64,000 bases of DNA, taken from Blastocystis hominis (Eukaryota > Sar > Bigyra > Opalinata > Blastocystidae). Of the stretch, positions 23,411 to 35,183 are shown piece by piece (position 1 is the stretch's first letter; each line of letters begins with the position of its first letter). The notes under the pieces were generated by a model that ran no database searches, was not told the origin of the DNA, and saw only the letters and a program-made list of their open reading frames with translations. A program made the translations under genes and the position numbers. The DNA lies in contig NW_013171816.1 of the NCBI RefSeq assembly GCF_000151665.1, positions 129,001 to 193,000 on the forward strand. The letters run 5' to 3'.

Positions 23411-24050
23411 TTACAGCGCAAACGGATTTGCATGAATCGTTATACTCTCGATGATAATATCTCGCTTGGGACGATATTTCTCATTTACCTCAACGGCCTC
23501 CATCGCCTGCAGAGTGTCCATTCCATAAATCACCTTTCCTATGATTGTGTCAACATTGTCAAGTTGGCTTTGCCTGTCGTAAATGATATAGAACTGGCTT
23601 TTGTTCGTATTCGGGTGCTTCTTCGCCATCGCTACCATGCCGCGACGATCAAACTAGAGAAATATCAAAGAAACAGTGACCTACTTTAATGCTTGGATGG
23701 AACTCGTCTTCCACCGGAATTCCGTTAATGCTTTCTCCTCCCTTGCCGGTTCCTAGTTACAAGAAGCGCAGAAACAAATACCTGTCGGATCTCCTCCCTG
23801 AATAATGAATCCTTTCATATTTCTTCGACTCAACCCACCCTCAGACAAACTACCTGTGGAACTTTGTGTTATCGTAATATCCGCTTGCACAGAGAGCCAG
23901 GAAATTCTGCATATCACAATCTTCTTTTTACGATCAACCTGCGTGTTCTTAGGGATCAATTCGCAGAACAACTCAATCTTGAGATCTCCCAAGTTCGTGT
24001 GCATCGTGAGCGACTACACTCCTTACCCTTCCTCCTCCTCTCCGTACCAT
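23411..24050 (-). CDS. PPIL3: Cyclophilin-type peptidyl-prolyl isomerase, PPIL3 class
   Basis: Cis-trans prolyl isomerase of the spliceosome-associated PPIL3 class. Five introns (34, 32, 31, 29 and 31 nt) give 160 residues, the family length. The ATG stands alone before the first intron. The protein then starts SLTMHTNLGDLKIELFCE. Active-site and binding motifs are present: NFLALCASGYY, FHRNMKGFIIQGGDPTGTGK (catalytic Arg in FHR and the GDPTG loop), GMVAMAKKHPNTNKSQFYI and the family-typical end ITIHANPFAL. A functional enzyme is likely. CWC15, another spliceosome factor, lies 10 kb away. Confidence 0.93.
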
Positions 24051-24073
24051 TTCGAAAGCTCCAACTCGTTTCC

Positions 24074-24081
24074 AACAAACA
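24074..24081 (-). terminator. TGTTTGTT 3'-end motif of the UBL gene
   Basis: Exact octamer on the minus strand, about 38 bases after the stop at 24120-24122. It lies inside the upstream region of PPIL3, showing how tightly the genes are packed. Confidence 0.65.
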
Positions 24082-24119
24082 CAGAAACTATCCTTATTTC
24101 ACTTTCTTCTTCTTCTTCT

Positions 24120-25348
24120 TTAAATACTCTGCGGCTTCAATCCTTCTTCATACGGCTCCAACTCCGTCGTCGACGCATCCACCACTCTCCTCTCGTTAAT
24201 CACGAACACATCCATGACCGTTCCCATCGCCGAGAAGTCCTGAATCGTCCTCACATGGCTCACATTGTCCGTGATCGTCACCGTCTCCACCAGCAGCGGC
24301 TTTCCCGTCCGAATATCCACCGCCGTCGTCATCAACAGATACGGAGACACTTCCACCGTCTCCACTTTGCACTCCGCGTACATGCCATCGCTCATCTCCA
24401 CGCGCAGCTTCCCGTTCCCGATCGGCTTATACCGGATCGTTCGCACCGTCACCAGACCCGTCCGATCCACCGAATTCCGCGCCTCGACCCAGTATCCGCG
24501 GGGATTGAACCGGAGTTCGCAGGAGGTTATGGGAGAGGGGCTGGCGAGTTCCTGGGAGTCAGAAGAAGTCCAAGAGGAGGGTACCTCGGAGGGAACGACG
24601 CTCTCGCCGGACCATTTGCCTTCGAGGCGATGCATCACTTCGAAGATGAATCCGCCCACGACGGAGACGAACATGCTCTTGAACACGCGATTGGGGAACT
24701 CGTTGCTGTTGTAGAGAGGGTTGAAGGGGGTTGCGCGCTTCGGGACAATCGCGGACTTTTTATTCACTAGGAGTGAGGATTGGATGAATAAACGTACTTT
24801 CATCGACATCGGGAACCATTACAGTGGGATATGTTTCCCATTCGTCGCCCTTGTCCCAGGTCTGGTCCCAGACACCGTAGACAGGATCGAATCCGGCATG
24901 GTGATAATCTCTAGAGGTGAGAAAATGCAATAAAACAAGCCTACTTATTCTTGAGCGCTTCATCGTGAATCAGTTGAGCCAATTCTCCGTAGTTCACTTT
25001 CGAAAACGAGTTGACGTTGGAGTACTGGTGGAAAACGGTGCTGTCTTCATGAAGATCATTCTCCATCACTGTTGTGTTGTCCAGCAGCTCATTACCATTG
25101 TACTGCAATACGATATAGTCCGGGTGTTCGCAGAGTCCGGTGTCGATATACTTTTGTTTTACCATTGCGATCAGATCCGTTCTTTTGACGTGGATCCGGA
25201 TATCCTTCATGCCATTGATTGTGCCATCCGAGTTGATACATTTTATATGGATATCAAAGGACTGAGGAGTGACTTCTGGGGTCGATGGCTTTTCTTCGCT
25301 GGTCGGCGAAGTCTCCGTATGAGTATCGATAGGTGTTTCAGTCTCCAT
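24120..25348 (-). CDS. Ubiquitin-like domain joined to a lipocalin-like beta-barrel domain
   Basis: Three exons separated by 34- and 31-nt introns give 387 residues. Residues about 30-110 form a beta-grasp, ubiquitin-like segment (IHIKCINSDGTINGM ... YIVLQYNGNELLDNTTVMEN). A linker rich in W and D follows (GVWDQTWDKGDEWETYPTV). Residues about 190-385 look like a lipocalin/nitrobindin-type barrel, starting MHRLEGKWSGES and with later strands such as NPRGYWVEARNSVDRTG and LLVETVTITDNVSHVR. No Gly-Gly terminus follows the UBL, so it is not a conjugated modifier. I do not know this fusion as a named family. The start is at METETPID, although the frame stays open upstream. Confidence 0.65.
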
Positions 25349-25631
25349 GAAAAAATCAAAAATTTGAAAAGCGCTAAAAATCCTTTTCCAGAACTTTCCG
25401 TTTTTCTGGAACTTTTTTCGATTTTCCTTTTCTTTTTTTTGAATCAGCGTGAATCGACGTGTGGCACTGTGTAGCACTGTGTAGCAGCGAACAGCAATAG
25501 AGATCAACGACTATCAAGCACCGACGAGTATCCACACGAATCAACGTGGTTCCACCCTCAACAACGCATGTCAAACCAAACAGCCACATCGCAACATTAC
25601 AATACAGAACGCGTCAAGGCAAAAAAGCAAC

Positions 25632-27081
25632 TTAGAGACGAATCTGGTAATCTCCGGACCGCGTCATATATCGGACCCACTTGACGGTCTGGTAGGAGCT
25701 CTTCTCATACACCTTCAAGAATCGGACATGGAGTCCGGACGCAGTGAAGGACGGCACGGCAAAGATGATATTGATGGGGGGCTTGGACCAGACCTTCTCC
25801 GTGGTCATCTTCAGCATCTTCACCTCCGCGGCGAACGTGACCTCCTGGCCTCCGGTGAGCTTTCGCAGCGTCCAGTCGATGGTCTGGTCCTTGGCGTTGT
25901 AGGCGGCGGTGCCGAAGGCGGCCTTGGGCATCACGTTGGCGGTGTTTGGCGGGACGGGGAGCTTGATATCCACATTCTGCGCCGAGACCTGCTTGCTGAA
26001 GTTGGCGATCACCTTCACGTTGATCTTCAGCGTGGTCCCGCTGATCTCCTCGTACACCGGCAGGATGCGGAACGGCAGGTTGATGTTCTCCGTCACGCGG
26101 TACTTCATCAGCTCGAACTCTCCGTCGGGCGGAATGAACGTGATCGTGCGGTCCTGGTCGAACCGGCCCAGCCGCACGCACCGGTGGAACGAGCAGTCGT
26201 CGATCTCCACGCCCGCGCCCTTCCCGCGCCGCTGTCCCTTCGCCTTCTTCTCGTTCGAGATCAGCAGCTTGTCGTTCAGGCCGAAGCGGCACTCGGGCAT
26301 GCCCGTCAGGTACGCCTTCATCACGATCTTGCCCACCACTTCGCTGTGCAGCACCGCGCCCGTCTGCGAGATCAGCAGGTTCACGCTCTCCAGCGTGTCG
26401 ATGAAGATCTCGTTCTTGCGGTACGTGATGCCCTCGCGACGCCTACCCTCAACGCCATCCCTCTTCTCTACCAATCGATCGCTCCCGTCACCTGCGAGGT
26501 AATGCTGCTCGCGTCCTCCTCCACAGCGTCGTTCGCCTTCCCCAGACGAATCAGCTGCTTCATCAGGTCGATCGCGCAGTTCTGCGGGTATCCGTAGTCC
26601 AGCACTTCTGCATGTTACGCAAAGAGGGAAGATCCACCATCGAAGATTTCGTACACCACAGAGAACTTCTCACGAAGGTCGTCCTGCATGTTAGATCCGC
26701 GCTTCTGCATCGCCTACAGCCTTGTAATCCACGCCGAAGTAGCTCTTGAACATCTTCACGAGATGGAAAAGGAAGTGGAAAATCATGCCTGCCAATCATC
26801 CCGATCCACCGCGTCCTTACCGGGAGAAGCGTTCTTCTTCGTTACAGCGACAATGTAGTGGTCACTGTTACGGACATAGATGAAGGTCGTTCCGTCAATG
26901 TACGTAATAGGAGGATTGCTTCCAGTATCCTTCTTTGCAATAACGTTTGTTCGGAAAGCATCGGCACTCTCTTTTGTCACGTCACTTCTATCCACTCAAA
27001 GAAGGATACTGCAAAATACCGATAATAACGAGACACGATGTTCTTTCCCTTTGCATCAATCAACAACAACGCGCTGATCAT
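25632..27081 (-). CDS. AP2M1: AP-2 complex subunit mu (clathrin adaptor medium chain)
   Basis: Medium chain of the clathrin adaptor that reads YxxPhi cargo signals at the plasma membrane. Five introns (32, 32, 34, 30 and 29 nt) give 430 residues, the family length. The N-terminal longin-type domain starts MISALLLIDAKGKNIVSRYY. The mu homology domain follows TGAIDWRREGITYRKNEIF, with ESVNLLISQTGAVLHSEVVG and SGLHVRFLKVYE and the end VKWVRYMTRSGDYQI. Overall it fits AP-2 mu better than AP-1 mu (VNLLIS, TRSGDYQIRL), although AP-1 cannot be fully excluded by eye. The long GC-rich second half contrasts with the AT-rich N-terminal exons. No exact TGTTTGTT is found near the stop. Confidence 0.9.
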
Positions 27082-27500
27082 CTTATATCTATGTCTATTT
27101 AGGATAAGATTGAATGTTCAAAAGATTGCAAACAAATCACACGATCTACCTTTTTTCAAGCAATAATGCTTGTATCAATGAAATCCAGGGGGTCCAAATG
27201 AATAAAGATTGTCGTGGGAAATGAGATGAATGATTTTGCACCCCCACCCATTTAGAGAAAATCAGGATTTTCTCAATAAACATTGATAAGGAATAGATAT
27301 GCTATATAAATTGTGAATAGAGTTGTATAGTAGCGGTGATTGATAGAATATTGATAGATTGTGAGAGAAAGTCATCATTATGGAATTGTATATGTATCGA
27401 ATGAAAGGGATGAGTGTAATAGTGAAATAGGATACAATAGAATCAAAAGTCGAAATTGAGTCGTTTTTTTGTCAACCCTATTTTTCTCAATATCGAGGGA
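27082..27500. other. Divergent spacer between AP-2 mu and TRAPPC9
   Basis: AT-rich, no protein-like frame; must hold the promoters of both genes. No named motif recognised. Confidence 0.4.
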
Positions 27501-30500
27501 ATGGAAGCATCTCAAACGCTGGAACTGGAGCGATCGATTCGAATTGCGATTGTTCCGCTGGGGAACACGCGTGATAACGTAACAGCGGCAGTTCAACATT
27601 GCCTTTCTCTAACTGAGTAATAAACGTGATGATCCATAATATCCAGAGCTGTGAAATTACAGGACATCCCCGAATTTGAGATTTACTCAACTCGTTTCAA
27701 ATCAAGTGATTACGAATCGAATACTGTAAATATTTTGTATACAACGCAACAAACAAACTTCGGAGAAGGAGTTATTTCTCCTTTTGAACCCTTTTTTGTA
27801 CAAGTCCGTTACTCAAGTGATTTGTAGACATATATGCGCGTTTTCGGATTGATCTGTGTATATGATATGCGAGACGGCTTAAACATGAACTCTATTGAAA
27901 AGCTGTTTCTGGTTTGGGCTTGTTGTTTGTATAATTAACAGAACGAGTGCTGCAAGTTTCCACACACGGCGTTTCAGCTTCTTCTTCTTCTAAAAAGCGT
28001 GGACGCAATGAGCAAGGAAGATGCCGAGCAGGAGTACAGCCAATTAGTTCGTTTGCTGGAAAACCGCGCTCACAATGTCTCCAACAAATCTGTAATCTTT
28101 CTCTTCCAACCCTCATCGCTAGGGAGCGGATCGCGTATTGGATCAAATCTACAGCGTTCCCTGCATCGCCGGCGATAGCCTTCTCCTTTTCCCTTCGTCC
28201 ACAGGCGACTCCTCCGCCTCCGGACTCACGCACGTCTTTTTGAAGGACTTGGTGGACACGTTTTTCACCTCGCTGAACAAGTTCACAGCAGCGATGGCGA
28301 TCCGCGAATGCACGCTGTGGCTGTATCAGTTAGAGCACGGGCTGAACGATCGCTGGGTCATCCTGCCTGGCGAAGAAAAATACCGCGAGCGGTCCAAGAA
28401 GCAAATCAACCGCGAGGGAATGCTGGAAGGCTATCTGAATCTGGTGTGGGGCGATTACTCGGTAGCGTTTCGATCTCCTTTCGATTCATAGGGCGCGGCA
28501 AACAAGTTTTTCCTCGTGTCCAGCAAGTCGAAAGACGTTCTGCTACTGGCTGGTGAGAGAGAATGAGCGGAGTGAGGAATAGCCTGCAATGAGGGCAAGA
28601 GCTGCTGCTTGCTGTGCGATTTTTTGGAGCATCCGCAGGATTACAACCATCTGGTATCGATGGTGATGGGTTTGCGATTGAAAAGGGAAGAATGACGCGT
28701 AGAAGTGAAGCGGCTGATGAACGAGGCGTATGGTTTCTATCGAAAGAAGGGCTACGATGAATTAGCGATGAGCGTAGCGTTGAAAGGCCCAGTTGATCGC
28801 ATAGTGCTGCTTCAAACTGATTTGGTTTTACATTCGAATCATCCAGGTCGTTTCGCTTCTCCAATCCCCCTTTCTCACTCTCGAATTATTGGAGCTGAGC
28901 GAAGAAGAAGCTGCCATGGTCGCCAATCCCGTCGAGTTTTTCACTCATTATCTGCGACAAAACGTGCTGTACGTGCTTGCGAAATGCGACGATATCGTCA
29001 CAACGCTGATCGCTTCCGCTTCTTCCAAGGTCGGATTGGCGAGGGAGTGGGATTGTAGCCGCTCTTGGCATCGCTACTGCAATGCGTCGCGATCTGCGAA
29101 GAAATGGGGTTCTACCGAAAGAGTTGCTACTTCATGGATAAGGTAATTCGATTTTTGTATTTGTGATTTCTAGCTTGGGAAATACGCAGAACAGCAGAAG
29201 AAATGGGCGTTGTGCTATTCGGTTTTTCATACCTGCATCACGCTTCTCTTCGATCGGTTCCTTTTTCTTTCTCTTCCCGACTCATCCATAGAGACGCGTT
29301 CAATCAGAGCCAGCCGGCCTTCAATCTGTCCTTCGATTCGCTCAAGACCGATAAAATCAGTCAGGCCATCCAGTGTATTTCTCTGTTTCTCCTTTTCATC
29401 CAGCGAATTCGTGGTCATCCATGGCGCTCCACATTCTGCAAGACATGCAGCAATGCGTGCGCGTGCTGGGATACACCGATCTCCGCATCGAATACATTCT
29501 CCTGCTTCTCTGCTGCTTCAGCAAGCGTCGTGGCGATGTGCGAATGCTCCGATTCGATGAATTCCAGGACACCGAGTGCATTATCGGCGCGCTTCTGTCC
29601 GAATTGAACGATATCAGCACGAGTATCGAGGAATATCACGTAGCCTTCCGAAGGGAAATTGAGACGATAGACCTTCGCGCCGTTTCCGATTCGCTTTCTC
29701 TCCATGCAGGCTGCGTGCTTAGCTGACGGCGATGTCGTTTCGGAGTAGAAACCATCGATCTATCTGTCTGAGGATGTAGACGCTCAGTCTCGAATAAAGG
29801 ATTTATGTTTTTCCCCACGTTCAAACCCAAAACGGAACCCAAGAAAGTGCAAAACCCGGTCTGTCTCTGAGAACTAGAAGCAAATCTGGGTGGTGGGCGA
29901 CACCTACGCGATGGACGTCACTCTCCACAATCCTCTCTCGTCGTCGATTCTCCTCCATCGACTCGACACGCTGCAAGACGGTTCGGAACTCACGTGCATC
30001 GCAGCACGAGACATTTTGCTTCCGCCCTTCGCCAGCGTCACATCGCGATTGTATCTAATTCCGCACTCCTGCGGACAAATGACGATTCGAGGCCTTCGCG
30101 TTGGCCTTCTCTTGGGCAGAACTGATCGAATAGGTTCATATCGGAAATGTGTGGAGCTCCGTTTACTCCAATTCAGCCTCCACTTCCCCGATTTTGGAAG
30201 TGGAAGTGATTCCCTGTTTCCCCAAACTGCCGATTACCGTGTCGGCTCCGCCGCAGAATTGCACGAAAGGTGATTTGCATTCGTTGGAATTAACGCTGCG
30301 CTGCATGGAGGAACAAATCGGAGATTTGACGATCCAAATCAAGATGATTCGAGGCGAGAAAAGTGGAAACGAATGGATTTTTGAAGGGTGAATGAAATGG
30401 TTTTGGAATGAGAAATAGAAGCAAACCCGGATTTTCGATAAGTTCCATGATTAAATTGGCGAATCCATCGAATTCTATCGAATCGAATCCATCGAATTCG

Positions 30501-31957
30501 TCATTAAATCAAATCGCATTCGCGGCCTCCACGCCGGATTCGCTTCCATCCGCTTTGTTCTACCACGAATCGATCATCCAATCACTTCGCTCGAAATTCC
30601 CACTGAACGCAAACTCCCAGTTAAAACTCCCGTTTACCGTCTTGATCTCCGATCCCTTGTCTTTATTTATTTCATTCCCTGACCCACAGCGAGCTTCACA
30701 TCGATCTCACTTATTCCACATCCATCGAATCGAAATATTCACGAACCACGTCCTTTATAACGAGATTTATAACAGAGTCGTACGCGTTGTCTCTGTATTC
30801 GCCTCAACTCGACGACACCCAGCCTCAAATTCCTCTTTCCATCACCTCTCCCTTGCTAAACAAACGTACACTCGCTCTCTTCATCTTTCTCATCCATCAG
30901 TCCGTCATTTCAAAACCGAAAATGGCGGGAAAACCATCCAATTCTCTTCCATTCTCACCTCCAATTTCAACACCACAACCTTCATTTTGGCGCCTCGATG
31001 GATCCTTCCCCCCAACGTTTATCTCTCCCAGTTCCGCATCAAATCCACAAACACCACCGACGTCCCCACGTTCTTGCTCGTTCGTAATCCGCTTTCGGAC
31101 ATGTCGAACGTGAACGTCGACGTCACAGCCCTCAAACTCGCGCTGCAGCTCTGCAATCAGAACTTCGGACAGACCAAAGCAACAGCAGCAGCAACAGCAG
31201 CGACTTCACTCAACAAACCAGCGAGTTCGACGACAACCAACAAAACAATCAGCGAAAACGAAATGATTATTCTGCAGGTGAACGGCGTGGAGAAAGACGC
31301 GTCGATCAATCTCGCAATGGAACTCACGCGAACGCTGAAGCAGGGAAAGATGAGTATTAGTGAAGCATTTCGAAACGTGTTTGTTTTCTGGAGCAGCGGG
31401 TTTGGCAAGAAATCGGGCTTTTTGCCGCTGTCCGAGCTCCTGTCCTTCCAATCGCTCAAAGACAAATTCCTTATTCCCGACAGCGAGCGAAAACGCTTCG
31501 TGGAAATGGCGATCAAAAGTCCGCAGGGAGAAACCATGAAGTTCTCCATGCAAGGACCCATGCGAAAGTACCAGGCGAAAGTGGGAGCCACGCTGAAGTT
31601 GATGTATGAAGTGGTGGCTCGCATCGAAGGCGTGAATTCGATTCACCAGATGTAAGGAATGGCTGATAAGCTGAATGATAGATTTGTGTGTGGCTTGAAT
31701 GACAAGCAGAAGATGGTGGTGTGGGATGAGGGTGAGCCAAGTCCGATTCAGGATGTGGCAGTGACGAATTCGTTGTCTGTAGGGAATAAGAATGGGAATG
31801 AAGGGTAGATGCCGATTTCTGCACAGAACAAGTTGCATGTGATCGAGTTGACCAAATCATCGAAAGGGTGTGTGTTTGTATATGACTGTGTGTACAATAC
31901 TCGACTGAAGACAAGCTGTTGGTCTGGAAGAGCAGCGTTTATTTTGTTTGAAGAATA
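27501..31957 (+). CDS. TRAPPC9: TRAPP II subunit Trs120/TRAPPC9-like, stop codon completed by polyadenylation
   Basis: Large subunit of the TRAPPII tether/GEF for Rab11-type GTPases at the Golgi. The N-terminal region has the family pattern: RIAIVPLGNTRDNV, then YMRVFGLICVYDMRDGLN and CCKFPHTAFQ. A helical repeat middle follows (LADY-like GYLNLVWGDYS, NEAYGFYRKKGYDELAMSVA). Beta-sandwich domains come at the C-terminus (GDTYAMDVTLHNPLSSSILL, SCGQMTIRGLRVG). Many 30-31 nt introns are visible at 27610, 27796, 27903, 28091 and 28462 and near 31655 and 31772. The middle (28.5-30.4 kb) is only partly resolved. The final exon reads ...FILFEE then TA, four bases before TGTTTGTT (31962-31969), so poly(A) would complete UAA. 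It could be confused with Trs130/TRAPPC10; the N-terminus favours Trs120. Confidence 0.65.
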
Positions 31958-31961
31958 CGAT

Positions 31962-31969
31962 TGTTTGTT
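31962..31969 (+). terminator. TGTTTGTT 3'-end motif of TRAPPC9
   Basis: Exact octamer four bases after the TA (31956-31957) that would become a UAA stop on polyadenylation. Confidence 0.75.
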
Positions 31970-32185
31970 GCGATAACGTGAATCGTTTACCCACTTTCAG
32001 TGCATCTCTAGCAAAGTCGTTTTCCTTCCTCCCCCATTTCCTCCCTCCATTCCTATTCGCCTCCATGCTCTCTTTCCACAATCCAAAACACAATTCATCC
32101 AAGTATAATATAATAGTCCGCGGAATCTTTGAAATTCTTGCGGGTTTTTGGCAAGCAGTTTCCTTCCTTTATTTTGATTCTGAAG

Positions 32186-34050
32186 ATGTGTGGAATTATC
32201 TGCTATTTCACAAACCCCGACTGTAATATTCATGTTGCCGGACCGATTAACACCGCTTTGACGATGTTACAACATCGTGGCCAAGGTCCGTTTTCCTGGC
32301 AAAATCTGAAGTGTAGATGCTTGCGGAATTACAACGTGTGACGGAGAACAGGTTATTACGGTCAAGGATAACGGTTTGGTTTCTGAGTTGTTTATTCTGC
32401 TTGCTTGTAAATGTAGAGTCTTCAACCAAAATAATCTAACCAAGCTGCGTGGTTATTATGGTTTGGGTCACGTTCGCTATCCCACTGCTGGTTCCCCGGA
32501 CAGCAACGAGGCCCAGCCCTTCTACACCAACTACCCGTACGTTTTCAAATTGAATCTCACGCAGGTACGGCATTTCCCTTGCCCACAACGGCAATCTCAT
32601 CAACTGCGACGATCTCCGTGCGAAACTGCTCTGCAACCTCCGCTGCATCAACACCACGAGCGTAGCTCTTTCCTCTCCCCCTCTCTCGCAGGACAGCGAG
32701 CTCCTCCTGAACATGTTCGCCGATGAATTGGAGCATCGCATCGACCGCTCCTCCGCTGCCTCCGGACAGATCCCTAAGCCCTCCGTCTCCACGCTCTTCG
32801 ACGCCGTCCACGCCACGATGGCGCAAGTCCTCGGCGGCTACGCGGTCGTGGTGCTGATCAAAGGCGTCGGCATGCTGATTTTCCGCGATCCCCACGGGAT
32901 TCGGTACGCTTCCAATCGAATTCTCACTCCAGCCCGCTCTGCTTCGGCGTGAAACGCGACGACGCGGGCCGCATCGTGGAATTCGCGGCGGCTTCGGAGA
33001 GCATCGCGCTGGAAGCGATCGGAATCGACCGAGAACGCGACGTTGCCGCGGGCGAAGCGCTGTTCATCGACATGGAGATGCGTCTGCACTCGCACATCGA
33101 CGCTCTGGCGCAGACCCACTCGCCGTGCATCTTCGAATACGTCTATCTGGCGCGTCCGGACAGCGTGATGGACAACATCTCGGTCTACGAAGCGCGCGTG
33201 CAGATGGGAATCCGCCTCGCCGAGCGGCTGCGAACGCTCCGCGTCCGCCAACACGACCAAACTCTGGACGTTCTGGAGCCTGCAGAGGCCGGGTACGACG
33301 CGACGCTGCCTCCGCTGGAGCAGATCATCGACTGCGTGATGGCGGTGCCGGACACGTCGCGCCACACCGCGATTTCGGTAGGGTTCCGCGGGGATTTCGA
33401 TGCAGGTGGCGACGAGTCTGGGGAAGCGGTACATCGAAGGACTGTCGAAGAACCGGTACGTGGCGCGCACGTTCATCATGCCCGCGCAGCAGATGCGGCA
33501 GAAGAACATCCGCATCAAGCACAACCCCATCCATGTATTCCAAAAAAAGCCCCGATTTTTGTCTAGGACGCGGTGAAGGGACTGTCGGTGCTGGTGGTGG
33601 ACGACTCGATCGTGCGAGGCAACACGACGATGATGCTGGTGGAGGCGATTCGTCGCGCGGGAGCGAAGCACGTGTTTGTAGCGTCGGCTGCGCCGCCGAT
33701 TCGGTTCTGCAACGTGTACGGGATCGATATGCCGACGCGACGCGAGTTAATCGCGTTTAACAAGACCGAGAAGGAGGTGGCCGCCGCGATCGGAGCGGAT
33801 TTCGTGCTGTATCAGAGCTTGGAGGACTTGAAGCGGGCGTGTCGCGATGCGGCGCTGTGTAGAAGCGAGGAAAAAGCGGTGATGAGTAGATGGACCGGCG
33901 CCCGAGGCGTTCGAGTGCTCGTGCTTTGATGGGGACTATGTGGGGCAGGAGGGGGAGAGTGAGGTGTAGGTGACGGGAGGCGTCGATCAGAGCTATTTTG
34001 ATAAGCTGGAAGCGATGAGAGATGATGCGGTGAAGCAGAAGAAGTTGTAA
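32186..34050 (+). CDS. PPAT: Amidophosphoribosyltransferase (glutamine PRPP amidotransferase)
   Basis: First committed enzyme of de novo purine synthesis: PRPP plus glutamine gives 5-phosphoribosylamine. The start is MCGIICYF; Cys2 is the N-terminal nucleophile, so the open frame upstream of this ATG is not used. The Ntn glutaminase domain shows TMLQHRGQDACGI, GLGHVRYPTAGS and AHNGNLINCDDL. The PRPP-binding loop is VLVVDDSIVRGNTT, followed by GIDMPTRRELIA. The end GPEAFECSCFDGDY is typical. Several 30-33 nt introns are present (for example just after LQHRGQ and a 32-nt one near the C-terminus), with the stop at TAA 34048-34050. TGTTTGTT lies at 34116. The GC-rich central exon is long and uninterrupted. 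Confidence 0.93.
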
Positions 34051-34115
34051 TCGCGGAATGGGGAGAAGGTGCGTTTGAAGGACGCGTAGATTGGATTAGG
34101 ATGTCATTTACGGGG

Positions 34116-34123
34116 TGTTTGTT
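34116..34123 (+). terminator. TGTTTGTT 3'-end motif of the PPAT gene
   Basis: Exact octamer 66 bases after the PPAT stop and only 14 bases before the CWC15 start codon. Confidence 0.65.
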
Positions 34124-34136
34124 GAAAACGCAGAAA

Positions 34137-34958
34137 ATGTCTACTGCGCACAAACCTACGTGGACTCCGGCTGCTGGACGAGGAACGGGGAATGGAGCGA
34201 TTTCCTCTTCCGGATATCTGACGGGAGGTGGGAGATGGGCGAGGTCGCTGAAGTGTAGGCAGTTTGAGTATGCACTTCTCGGCAAAGGATCTTCCCGGAC
34301 ATTTGAAGTTGAAAATGAGGTAGGTTTGCTGTTTTTCGAAAATTGACCCACAGAGAAGTGATTCCCGAGGTCAAACCGCCTCAAGACATCAAGCCAAAAG
34401 AAAGTAGAATAACGTTAGATTCAAAATCGTGTAGAAGAAGAAGATGAGGTGAAAAAAGAGCTTCCCGTAGTTTTACAAAAACCCGAGCCAAAAGTGAACG
34501 ATGATTTTGGTGATTTTGACGATTCTGACGAGAGCGACAGCGAGGAATCATCTTCCGAATCAGACTCGTTTGAATGCTTTAGTGTTCTTTCCAAATCATA
34601 GAGAAGACGATACTGCCTTGCTGATGAAAGAATTAGAGCGCGTAAAGAAAGAGAAGGAATTGGCCAAGCAGAAAGAAGTGATTTTGATTTGTTGGATGAA
34701 CGATAGGAAGAAGAAAAGGCGCAGATGGAGGCGGCTCTCAATCGTGAGGAGATGATTCACTCGAACCCGTTGCTATTTAATACGGGAGATACGTTAAAGC
34801 GAAGGTTTTGAATTGGAATGGGAATGAGTTGAAGATGGGACGATGACGTGGTGTTCCGAAATCAAGGAAAGACCGAGAAACGGCCAAAGCGGTTTATAAA
34901 CGACACGATCCGAAATGATTTCCATGTAAACTTCATGAATACAGTTTTTCGACAATGA
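34137..34958 (+). CDS. CWC15: Pre-mRNA splicing factor CWC15
   Basis: Component of the Prp19-associated (NTC-related) spliceosome core. The N-terminus [18 protein letters not shown] is the conserved Cwf15 start. The middle has an acidic stretch ([20 protein letters not shown]) and a charged helix ([20 protein letters not shown]). The C-terminus, [20 protein letters not shown] then [11 protein letters not shown], is the diagnostic Cwc15 block. Several introns of about 31 nt interrupt it. I confirmed the first (after SSSGYLTG, starting GTGGGAGATG) and inferred the others from frame changes. The stop is TGA 34956-34958, two bases before TGTTTGTT. Confidence 0.93.
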
Positions 34959-34960
34959 AG

Positions 34961-34968
34961 TGTTTGTT
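34961..34968 (+). terminator. TGTTTGTT 3'-end motif of CWC15
   Basis: Exact octamer two bases after the TGA; same TGA-plus-two spacing as at 5828. Confidence 0.75.
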
Positions 34969-35138
34969 TTGATTCCAACGTGGTGCAAAGTGCTGAATAT
35001 GCACTGTTGAGAGGAATGGGGTTTGTTCCATGTCTCTTCATGCGATTCGGCTCATTGTTTGCATTCTTTTTGGTTTCTTGTTTTCCTCCAAGTTTTATAT
35101 ACTCTCACCTTTCCACACCCTTCATCCCTCTCATTTTC

Positions 35139-35160
35139 AAACAAACAAACAAACAAACAA
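35139..35160. repeat. (AACA)n run containing overlapping minus-strand TGTTTGTT copies
   Basis: Five to six AACA/AAAC units just downstream (minus strand) of the VPS39 stop codon. It provides several overlapping 3'-end octamers. Confidence 0.7.
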
Positions 35161-35183
35161 TGATACGCAAAGATACAAATCCT

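Noticed and set aside
32129-32185. N-terminal extension of the amidotransferase
   Set aside because: The frame is open upstream, but the enzyme needs Cys at position 2 as its N-terminal nucleophile, so the MCGI start is used.
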